Positions 21,492 to 31,400 of a stretch of 64,000 nucleotides of DNA are shown in pieces. The translations under genes and the position numbers were made by a program. The stretch's first letter is position 1; every line of letters begins with the position of its first letter. Under the pieces are notes generated by a model, which did no database searches, was not told the origin of the DNA, and worked only from the letters and a program-made list of their open reading frames with translations. Source of the stretch: Streptomyces sp. SAI-135. GTDB lineage: Bacteria > Actinomycetota > Actinomycetes > Streptomycetales > Streptomycetaceae. Where the stretch lies: assembly GCF_029893805.1 (NCBI RefSeq), contig NZ_JARXYP010000002.1:5456001-5520000 (forward strand). Direction: 5' to 3'.

Positions 21492-24400
21492 TCAGCCGAA
21501 CGCCAGCTTCCCCGTCCAGTTGCCGATCACCGTCGTATAGCCACCGACCACCGACTTGCCGCCCGAGTACAGCCGCACGCTGCCGTCGCTCATGTGGGCC
21601 CAGACGTCGGGGACGCCGTCAGCCGTGACGTCGGGGATGCCGAGGAGGCGGGGCATGTCGGTCGGGGCCCAGCCGCTCGCGGCGTACTCGCTGTCGGTGC
21701 CGGTCGAGGAGGCGGCGGCCGTGGCGAGGGAGAGGACGTCCAGGCCGTTGCCCGTCGAATCGGCCTTGCCCTGGCGCAGCAGGGCGCGACCGCTGGTGGA
21801 CCGGTAGAGCAGGTCCGCGATGCCGTCGCCGGTGATGTCGGAGACGTTGACCAGATCACGGCCCGGCCAGGCGGTGCCGTCGTTGAGCAGCCGGGCCCCG
21901 GAGAAGGACGCACCGGTGTAGCCCGTGAAGGCCCAGAACTGGGTGCCTGCGGTGACGAACAGGTCCGGGCGGTCGTCGCCGGTGACGTCACCGGCGGAGA
22001 GGATCTGGTCGAAGGCGGACGGCGCGGGGACGTCGACACTCGCGCCGCCGGCGTCGGTGCCCTTGGTGGGCAACAGGATCGGCAGGCGGGCGCAGGTGTT
22101 GAAGCCGCCGTAGCCGTCACCGGGGTAGACGTACAGGGTGCCGTCGCCCATGCGGGCGACCAGGTCCTGGAGTCCGTCGCCCGGGTAGTAGTCGCCGAGG
22201 TGGGTGATCAGGGCGCCCTTCCAGCTGACCGTCTGGGTGCAGCCGTCGGCGTAGGCGGTGTTCTTGGTGGTCTTGCCGTAGGAGGGATCCATGCCGATGA
22301 ACAGGTCGCCCTTGGTGCCGGACGGGTAGGCGCGCAGGTCGTCGTGGACGACGCCGTCGTCGTCCGTGCTCTCGGTGATGGTCAGGAGGTCCGGCTTGTC
22401 GTCACCGGTGATGTCGCCGCCGGTCTCGTCGCGGTCCTTCGGGCTTACGAAGATCTTGTACGAGTTGGGGGTCACCGACTCGTTGCCGGCCGCGTCGACG
22501 GCCTTGACGTAGAGGATGGCGGGGCCGGCCAGCGGTGGGGTGACGGAGACGACCGATGTGATGGCGTTGCCGGTGATCACGTCGCCCGACTTGGTGGTGC
22601 AGCTGTTGTTGTCACTGATCTTGGTGGTCTTGTCGTACGTCGTGCTGTTCCAGCTGTAGGCGTACTGAGTGACCCTGTCCGTCACCCAGTTGGAGAACTG
22701 CATGCAGCCGGACTGTCCGAACGTGGCCTTGGACCACTGGTCCTCGCCGCTGTCGTTGTCGACGTCCGCCTCGTCGAAGTCCGCGGAACTCACCTTCGGT
22801 GTCTTCGGGGCCACGGTGTCGAGCTTGAAGTAGCAGGTGTAGCTGGTGGACGAGGTGCTGCCCATGTCGTCCTTGACGTACACGTTCCAGGAGTAGGTGC
22901 CGTCCTTGAGCACACTGGAACCGCTGGAGTTGGTGTTGTCGAACACCACGCTGGTCGTGCTCTTGCCCGAGGCGCTCGCTTCCCGGTTGTACACCGTGCC
23001 CGTGCCCGTGTTCTTCAGGGTGAGGTGCATGATGTTCAGATCGTCCTTGCCGTCCGGGTCCGAGGTGGCCGCGGAGAAGGTGATCTGGTCGTTGTCGCCG
23101 ATGGTGACGTAGGGCGTGCTGGTTGTGCACTTGCCCGGACTCATCTTGAGCTTGCTCGGCTTGTTCGGCCTGGTGTTGAACGTGACGTCGATGCTCGGGC
23201 CCGCGTTGTCGTTCGTGGCCTGGAACTTCTTCCACGCGTACTGGTCGTCCTCGTCGCCCGCCTGCAGACCCAGCGTCCAGTGGCTCAAGCTGTGGTCGGC
23301 CGCGTACTGGGCGGCGTCCTTGACGTCGAAGACGGTGTTCCCTGCCGCGCAGCTCTTCTTGTAACCCTTGGCATACGACCTGGTGTCCAGATGGTCGCTC
23401 CAGCCGGGCTGATTGGACCAACTGGTCTTCTTGTCGATGTCGCCGGTCCGCCACACCTCGACGTCCCGCTTGGAGCAGGACCAGGCGTACGTCTCCTTCA
23501 TGTTGAGCGTGGCCTCCTTGATGGAGGTCGTGCGCACTTTCTCCGGCCACTCCATCGTGAAGAAGGAACGGCTGCTGCCGAAGGTGTCGGACTCGTAGCC
23601 GACGCGCGCCTCATTGGTGCCCTTGTTGAATCCGCGGCCGTTGAAGAAGGTGGCGGTGGCCCAGGAACCCCGCTTGTAGGCGGTCGTCCAGTTGCCCGCG
23701 TCGGTGTTGGTGCTGGGGTCGATGAAGACGGGGTACGTCGTGGTCGCGCCGGTCAGCAGGTCCTGGTCCGGTGTGAGGGTGATGGTGCCGTCGGAGGCGA
23801 GCGAGGGGTCGATACGGGAGGTGTGGGTGCCGGGCTGGGGGCCGGTCAGACCCGGGATCTCGCGGTCGATGGCGGTTGTTTCGGGGACCACGACGGCCTC
23901 CTCGTCACCTGCGGGCTGGGTGACCGCCGGGTCGGGCTCGGAAGCGGGCGGGGAGGCGGGCGCGGACGCCGCGGTGTCCCCGTCGGTCTCCGTGGTGGCT
24001 GTGGGCTCGGGGGTGGTGTCGTCGAAGTCGGTGTCGGCGTGCTCGTCCTCGCTCGCCCTGCGCCGGGCGGCGTCGGAGTCGTCCTCGGCCTCCGATGTCG
24101 GGCCGGCCGATTCGCCCTCGTCTGCCGTCGGCGTCGGGTCGGGGTCATCCGGGCCACCATCACCATGGGTCAGGTTGTCGGTCGTGGCGTCCTTGCCCGC
24201 CGAGTCCCACATCAGCATGGTCGGGGTGGCCGCGACGTCGTTGCCCTCGGCGTCGTAGGCGTGGACGGATCCGCTGCGGGAGTCGAGCTTCATCGTCAGG
24301 TCCGGCGAGGTCAGGCCGTAGGAGATGGTCTTGAGCGCGGGATTGGCCGCGGCCTCGGCGGACTTGACGACGAGCACCTCGGAGAAGCCGCCGTCGGTCG

Positions 24401-25025
24401 CGGCCAGCACCAGGTCCACGCCCGGCAGCACCTCGCGGTAGAGCGCCTCGTTGCTCTCTACCTCAGGTGCGGGGAGTGGACCCGGCCAGGTGAGGTTGAT
24501 CGTGTGGCCTGCCGTGGTGAGGGTGGCGAGAGTGCTCGCGGTGTCGTCGGTGTCCGCTGCCGGGTGGAGGTAGGCGGCCTGGCTGACACCAGAGGACGCG
24601 GCCTTCTTCTTGCTCCCGCCAGAGAGGACCACCGGCGTCGTCGTGGCCGTCGTCGCCCAGTTCCCGTCGGATCTGCGGCGCAGCGTCGGATCGATGGCCC
24701 GCCACTGGCCGTCGACCTTGGTGCGCACCGGCATGACATGGATCCGGGTGGTCAGGGTGCGGTCCGGGTTGGCCCAGGTGGTGGTCTTCGCGGTGCGGGC
24801 GGTGACCACCTCGACAGGGTGGCCGGTGCGCTTGGCCGTGGCACGGGCCTCGGGCTCCGTGCGGGGGTGAAGCTGGGTCGGGTCTTTCGCCGCTGCCCCG
24901 TCGGCCGTGTCGTGGTCCGGAAGCAACACCCAGGCGGTGGCCGAGGCCAGCAGCAGGGCCAACAGGGCGGCGAACAGGCGCAGATGACGTTGACTCAGCC
25001 TGCCCGGCCAAGAAGCGGAGGACAC
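21492..25025 (-). CDS. Secreted DNRLRE and FG-GAP repeat protein
   Basis: This large exported protein (1,177 residues from GTG 25025) has an N-terminal membrane/signal segment (RHLRLFAALLALLLASATAW, about 13-32). An Asp/Glu/Thr-rich unordered stretch (about 285-390) follows. A DNRLRE-type region (about 445-590) has the TATFFNGRGFNKGTNEARVG and SSRSFFTMEW segments. Fibronectin/Ig-like modules come next (about 595-840), and then a C-terminal chain of FG-GAP/VCBS motifs (GDITGDDKPDLL, GDVTGDDRPDLF, SDITGDGIADLL, PDVTADGVPDVW), expected to form a calcium-binding beta-propeller. GTG 25025 is preferred for its AGAGGGGAAAC site; ATG 25157 would add 44 unlikely residues. It is divergent from the RHS toxin gene and probably functions on the same surface. 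Confidence 0.85.
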   Translation of the reverse strand: MSSASWPGRLSQRHLRLFAALLALLLASATAWVLLPDHDTADGAAAKDPTQLHPRTEPEARATAKRTGHPVEVVTARTAKTTTWANPDRTLTTRIHVMPVRTKVDGQWRAIDPTLRRRSDGNWATTATTTPVVLSGGSKKKAASSGVSQAAYLHPAADTDDTASTLATLTTAGHTINLTWPGPLPAPEVESNEALYREVLPGVDLVLAATDGGFSEVLVVKSAEAAANPALKTISYGLTSPDLTMKLDSRSGSVHAYDAEGNDVAATPTMLMWDSAGKDATTDNLTHGDGGPDDPDPTPTADEGESAGPTSEAEDDSDAARRRASEDEHADTDFDDTTPEPTATTETDGDTAASAPASPPASEPDPAVTQPAGDEEAVVVPETTAIDREIPGLTGPQPGTHTSRIDPSLASDGTITLTPDQDLLTGATTTYPVFIDPSTNTDAGNWTTAYKRGSWATATFFNGRGFNKGTNEARVGYESDTFGSSRSFFTMEWPEKVRTTSIKEATLNMKETYAWSCSKRDVEVWRTGDIDKKTSWSNQPGWSDHLDTRSYAKGYKKSCAAGNTVFDVKDAAQYAADHSLSHWTLGLQAGDEDDQYAWKKFQATNDNAGPSIDVTFNTRPNKPSKLKMSPGKCTTSTPYVTIGDNDQITFSAATSDPDGKDDLNIMHLTLKNTGTGTVYNREASASGKSTTSVVFDNTNSSGSSVLKDGTYSWNVYVKDDMGSTSSTSYTCYFKLDTVAPKTPKVSSADFDEADVDNDSGEDQWSKATFGQSGCMQFSNWVTDRVTQYAYSWNSTTYDKTTKISDNNSCTTKSGDVITGNAITSVVSVTPPLAGPAILYVKAVDAAGNESVTPNSYKIFVSPKDRDETGGDITGDDKPDLLTITESTDDDGVVHDDLRAYPSGTKGDLFIGMDPSYGKTTKNTAYADGCTQTVSWKGALITHLGDYYPGDGLQDLVARMGDGTLYVYPGDGYGGFNTCARLPILLPTKGTDAGGASVDVPAPSAFDQILSAGDVTGDDRPDLFVTAGTQFWAFTGYTGASFSGARLLNDGTAWPGRDLVNVSDITGDGIADLLYRSTSGRALLRQGKADSTGNGLDVLSLATAAASSTGTDSEYAASGWAPTDMPRLLGIPDVTADGVPDVWAHMSDGSVRLYSGGKSVVGGYTTVIGNWTGKLAFG

Positions 25026-25420
25026 CGGACCGTTTCCCCTCTGACGGTGGCGACATGCGAACGGCCCTCCCGCTCGGGTGATCCGGTGGTCTGTGCCGGG
25101 GCACACGGAGGACGTGTGGAGATCATGGAGGGATGAAGGGGACTGAACAAGGGCCATGAGGCTGGCTGTTGCCGTACAAGAGGGCTGGAGTGCCTTATTC
25201 CAGCTTTAATTCCCTTCAATCTGACCGGAGTTGGACCTTCTTGTCATGTTTCCTTCAGTGATCAATCGCACACAAGGTCGAACACTCTGGCGCGGAAGCG
25301 CACAGGTACTCAATAATCCCGGCTGATCATCTTCTTGATTTCCTCACACTTTTCTTACGGCTTCGTCCGCACCGCCGACCGGGGTGACTGCCCGGCCGCG
25401 CCCACCGGGGGGTTCCTTTC
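25026..25420. promoter_or_regulatory. Divergent promoter region of the RHS locus
   Basis: These 395 bases separate the two outward-facing secreted-protein genes (263 bases if the leftward gene starts at ATG 25157). Bases 25190-25360 are clearly more AT-rich than the surroundings. On the minus strand TTGAAG and TAAGGC about 16 bases apart near 25190-25220 could drive the FG-GAP gene. On the plus strand I find no good hexamer pair. A GGGGGG block (25406-25411) is the ribosome site for the RHS gene. Confidence 0.4.
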
Positions 25421-28400
25421 GTGTTCGGTCGATCACGTCCGCGTTGGCACCGGGGAATCCGCCGCGTCATGGCGCCCGGCGGTGTCCTGTTGCTGTCGCT
25501 CGCCCTGTCCATCGGCGTACTGGACGGCCGGGCGGTCGCCGAACCTCCCCCGACCGATGACGTCGCCGCCATGGTGGACGTACCGGCGATCGACCCGGTG
25601 GACGGCGCCGACCAGTCCCCGGACGGCTACGCCCGGCAGTACGCCATCGACCAGGCCCAGGACGACACCGACCCGCCGGACGGCAGCACCGCCATCCCGG
25701 CCGCCGGTCCCGACGGCACCGCCGACATCACGCCGGAGAAGCTGGCCGCCGCCCCCGACGGGCTCGTCCAGGTCGACGGCGGGGTCCCGGTCAAGATCGG
25801 CGCGGCCTCCGACGACACGGCTCAGCAGCCCACGGGCACCTGGTCGGTGAACGTCCTCAGCCAGGCCGACACCACCGCGGCCGGCGTGAACGGCCTGCTG
25901 ATGCAGATCACCACCAGCGAGACCACCCCGGCGCCCGCCAAGGTCCAGATCGACGCCACCGACTTCAAGAACTACTTCGGCGCTCAGTGGTCCGACCGTC
26001 TCCAACTGGTCCGCTATCCCGAGTGCTTCCTCACCCAGCCCGACAACGAGGTCTGCGCCACTCCCGAGCCCCTCGACGACTCGGCCGACCAACTGCCTGA
26101 CGCCACCACCACGGACGCGGACGGCAACGAGACCACCGACCTGGGTGCCAGCAAGGTTGAGGCAACCCTCGACCTCTCCACACCGATGGCCGCAGACACC
26201 GCGACCGGCACCACCACGGCCGATGCGGCGGCGGCCCTCTCCCAGGGCAGCGTCCAGTCGGCCGTCTGGCACGGCACCTCCGCGAAGGCGGTCAGCGCTG
26301 CCGCCTCCGCCGGGTCCGGCGGGGTCCTGGGTGTGGGCGACTCCGGCAACGGAGGGGGCGGTTCCTTCCGGGCCACCCCGCTGTCCTCGGCGGGCACGTG
26401 GGCGGCCGGCTCGTCGTCCGGTGGCTTCTCCTACACGTACGCGATCGACGCCCCGCCGGTCTCCGCGGGCCCGACGCCGACTGTCGCCTTCTCGTACAAC
26501 TCCCAGGCTGTGGACGGCAAGACGGCCTCCGCCAATCCGCAGACCTCCTGGATCGGCGAAGGCTGGTCGTACGAGACTGGGCACATCGAGCGGTCGTACC
26601 GCGGCTGTGGCCAGGACCAGGACGGTGACAGCGCCAACAACAAAGGCAAGGCGAAGAAGACCGGCGACCTTTGCTGGGCATCCTGGAATGCGGTGATGAC
26701 CCTCGGCGGCACCACCGTCGAACTGGTCCGCGACGACACCACCGGAGAGTGGCACCCGCGCTCCGACGACGGCACCAAGGTGGAGCGGAAGACCGGCGCC
26801 GACAACGGCGACGGCGGCGGTATTGACGACAAGGGCGAGTACTGGATCGCCACCACCCGCGACGGCACCAAGTACTACTTCGGCCTCGACAAGGTCGGCG
26901 GCGGACACGCGGACACCGACTCGGTCTCGACCGTCCCCGTCTTCGGCAACGACCCGAAGGAACCCTGCCACGCGGACGCCTTCAAGGACTCCTTCTGCGA
27001 CCAGGCCTGGGCCTGGCAGCTCGACAAGGTCGTCGACCTGCACGGCAACGCGATGGTCGTCAACTACCGGCAGGAGTACAACTACTACGCCAAGAACAAG
27101 GCGAACAAGACGGCGGTCCGGTACGCCCGCGCCTCCTACCCGCTCAGCATCGAGTACGGCCTGAACAAGGACCACCTCGACGCGGTCCCGGCCGCCAAGG
27201 TCGAGTTCCGGACCGAAGAGCGCTGCCTCAACGCGAACAGCGGCAGGTGCGACGCGGACGACTTCGCCTCCGACGACCCGGCGAAGTACCGCGTCTGGTA
27301 CGACACCCCGCGCACCCTGCTCTGCAAGACGGCCACCTCCAAGCAGTGCCCGACCTTCCCGTCCTTCTGGACCCGCAAGCGACTGGAGAAGGTCGTCACC
27401 TGGGCCCACCGGGACGGCACCAGCGCCCTCAGCCCGATCGACGAGTGGACGCTCAACCAGGCATTCAACGGCGGGTGGTACCAGACCTCGCCGGGTCTGT
27501 GGCTGTCCGGCATCCAGCACGGCGCCTACGACACCGACACCACCGACCCGGACGACGCGCCCGGCCAGACCCTGCCGGCCGTTCTCTTCGACGGCACCGC
27601 ACTGCCCAACCGGGTGCGCGACAACAGCGATGACATCGAGCTGACCTACATCCATCCGCGCATCACCGGGATCACGGACGAGAACGGCAAGAAGACGGTC
27701 GTCGCGTACAACAAGGGCTGCACCTACGCCCCCGCCAAGACCGACATCGCCGACAACACCGCCGCCTGCTACCCGGTGCACTGGTCACCCGACGAGAGCG
27801 TCGAGAACCCGCCGCTGTCCTGGTTCAACAAGTTCACCGTCGCCCGCGTCACCGAGCAGGACACGGTCGTCACCCAGACCGCGCTCGCCTCACCCGACCT
27901 GGTCACCAGCTACTCGTACGGGGGCGGCGGCTACTGGGCCAAGAGCGACGCCGAGTTCACCAAGCCCTCGCAGCGCACCCACAGCGACTGGCGCGGCTAC
28001 GCCTCCGTCACGACCGAGGTCGGCGATCCCGACGGAGCCGCCGCTACCCGCTCCCGATCGACGACGTACTACCTGCGCGGCTCCGGGAAGACCCTCAAGG
28101 ACGACACCGGCACCACACTCAGCTCCGACGACGCCTCCGAATACGCCGGCCAGGCCGCCGAAGCCGTCACCTACCTCTCCGCGGAGAGCGCGGCCGCCGC
28201 GCACAGCCGCGTGATCACCCTGCCGGGCGCGAGCACCGAGACGGCCCGGCGGGCCCGCACCGGCGACAGCGACCTGGTCGCCCGCCGCAGCTTCATGAAG
28301 CGCGTGGACGACCTCACCGCCTACAACGGCAAGTGGCGCGGTACCCGCACCACCACCGCCGTAGACGGTGACGCTCTCCCCAAGCTCAGCGAGGTCTCGA

Positions 28401-31400
28401 CGGTCACCCTGACCTCCCCCGGGGACACCACCCCGGTCGTCGGCGACACCACCTGCACCCTCACGACGTATGACAACAAGGAGTCGCTGAACCTCTACGG
28501 TCTGCCGCAGCGGGTCCTGACCACAGCCACCGACTGCGACGACGTCCCGTCCGCGGCCACGGCCCAGGTCGTCTCCGACACCACCACCGGCTACAACGCG
28601 CTCGGCGACGCCACCAGCCAGAAGGCCCTGAACGGCGACGGCACCGCGAGCGTCACCAGTTCCACCACCGCGTACGACGACTACGGCCGCGCCACCAAGG
28701 TCACCTTGGGCACCCAGGTGACCGGGACCACTTTCACCCCGGGCAGCAGCGACTACGTCGTCACCGGCACCAGCATCACCAACAACAAGCAGCAGACGAC
28801 GATCACCACGGTCGACCCGGCCCGCGGTCTGTCCCTGACCACCAAGGACCCCAACGGCAGCGTCACGCGCTACGCCTACGACCTGCTCGGCCGCCTCACC
28901 ACCGGTTGGCTCCCCGGCGACGACGACTCCCTGCCGACCACGAAGATCACGTACGGGCTCGGCTCCAGGACCCCGACCAGGGTCATCACCAGCAGCCTGC
29001 GCGACAACGGCACGTACAGCGACTCGGTCACCTTCTACGACGGCATGATGCGCACCGTCCAGACCCAGTCACCGGACGCCACCGGCCTTGGCCGCATCGT
29101 CACCTCGGTCCGCTACGACGATCACGGCAGCTCCGCCCGCACCGACAACGGGTACTACACGACGGGCCTGCCGGCGAAGACCTGGCACCTGCCGACCAGC
29201 CAGCAGCCGATCCCGAACTCGACGAAGACGACGTACGACGGCCTGGGCCGTCCGCTGAAGTCCGTCACCCTGCACCACAACGCGGAGTTCGCGACCACGA
29301 CTGCCACCTACAGCGACAGCGACGCATCGGTCCTGGTCGTCCCACCGGCCGGCGGGACCGCCACCAAGACCATCGGTGACGCCATCGGCCGCGCGGTCAA
29401 GCAGATCACGTACACCAACGCCGCCCGCACCGCGAGCACGTACACCGAGACCACGTACGACGCCCTGGGCAACCGCACCCAGGTCAAGGACGCGTCCGGT
29501 CACCTCTGGTCCTGGACCTACGACTCCCGCCACCGTGTCCTGACCAGCACCGACCCCGATTCCGGCACTAGCCGGACCTGGTACGACGACCAGGACCGCG
29601 TCACCCAGACCAAGGACGCCACCGGCAAGATCCTGCGCTACGGCTACGACCCCCTGGGCCGCCAGTCCTCCCTCACGGTGGGCTCGGCGACCCTGCCGAC
29701 GGCGGAGTGGACGTACGACACGGCGACCAACGGTATCGGCCGACCGGCGACCTCGGTCCGCCACACCACCCCCGGCTCCGCCGCCGGAGACATCGTCACC
29801 GAGGCGACCGGCTACACCCCGAAGGGCCAGCTGACCGGCAAGACGGTCACCATCCCGACGATCACCGGCACCACGAACAACCTCTCCGGCTCCTACCACT
29901 GGTCGTACACCTACACCCGCACCGGCAAGCAGCAGTCGGCCACCCTCCCCGCCACCCCCGGCGGCATGGCCACCGCCGAGAAGATCATCACCCGTTACAA
30001 CGCCCAGGACCTGCCGGTCTCCACCTCCGGCTGGGACTGGTACACCACGGGCGCGATCTACAACCCGTACGGCCAGATCACCCGCACGACCACCGGCCAG
30101 AACCCCTACCGGGTGTGGACCAGCGCCCTCTACGACGAGCCCACCGGCCTGCTCGTCCACTCCTACGCCGCCACCCAGACGGCCAACGGCCTGGTGTCCC
30201 AGACCGCCTACGCCTACGACCAGGCGGGTAACACCAGCCTGGTGGCAACGGGGTCGACCTCCGGGGCGACCACCACCTGGGACAACCAGTGCTTCACCTA
30301 CGACGCCCGCGGCCAGCTCGTCGAAGCCTGGACCGGCGCCACGGCGAAGAGCTGCACGGACTCGGCGGGCACCACCTGGAAGGCGACCGACGGGTCGGCG
30401 ATCGCATCGGGCGGAGTGGGCACCGCTCCGTCCCCTTCGACCATCGCGACGGGCACGGCGACCTACGGATCCCTCCCGTACTGGCAGTCGTACCGCTACG
30501 ACGACCTCGGCAACCGCACCACCGTCACCGACCACAGCACCCAGCGCACCTCGACCGGAGCCCTCAACGCGGCGCTGGACGGCGGCACTTCGTACGCCTA
30601 CGGCGACACGGGCCAGCCCAACACGCTGACCGACTGGACCAAGAAGACGGTCACCCCGGCCGACTCCGGCACCAAGACGGTGACGGAGACGAACTCCGCC
30701 ACCTTCGACGACGCCGGCCGCACCGCCACCCGCACGATCAACGGTGACTCCCAGTCCTTTGTGTACGACGGCGAAGGCCTGCTGACCTCGGTGTCCGGCT
30801 TCGGCGCGGGCAAGGGAGCCGTCACCGGACCGGGCGGCCTGTGCCTGGACGACGCCGGCGCCGGAACGGCCGACGGCACGGTCATCCAGATCTACACCTG
30901 CAACGGCAGTCCCGCGCAGAGGTTCAGTGCGAACGGCGGCAAGCTGACCGTGCTGGGTAAGTGCGTGACGGCGGCGGGCACCGCCTCCGGCTCGGCGATC
31001 ACGCTCAAGACCTGCGTGCCGGACGCTTCCGCTCAGTCCTTCGTCCTCCGCTCGGACGGCACGTTCTACAACGCGGCCTCGAAGCTTTGCATCAACGCCC
31101 CCGCAACCACGGCAGGTACGGACCTGACCCTGGCCACGTGCACGGCAAGCGCGTCGACGCAGAAGTTCGCCCTCTCCGCGAGCACGTCGTACCTGTACGA
31201 CGCGGACGGCAACCGGATCGCGAAGACGACCGGCGGCTGGACCACGCTGTATCTGGGGGAGACCGAGGTCTGGGGCTCCCAGACGAACACCTCCACCAGG
31301 GCTGTGCGCACCTACGCGCAGGCGGGCGCCCCCGCAGTGGTCCGCTACACCTCCAGCGCCACCTCGTCCCAGACCCTGGCCGCACAGATCACCAACACCC

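Noticed and set aside
21336..25136. A 1,266-codon plus-strand frame opposite the FG-GAP gene
   Set aside because: Val/Gly/Arg-rich composition is an antisense artefact; the minus-strand frame carries clear DNRLRE and FG-GAP motifs.
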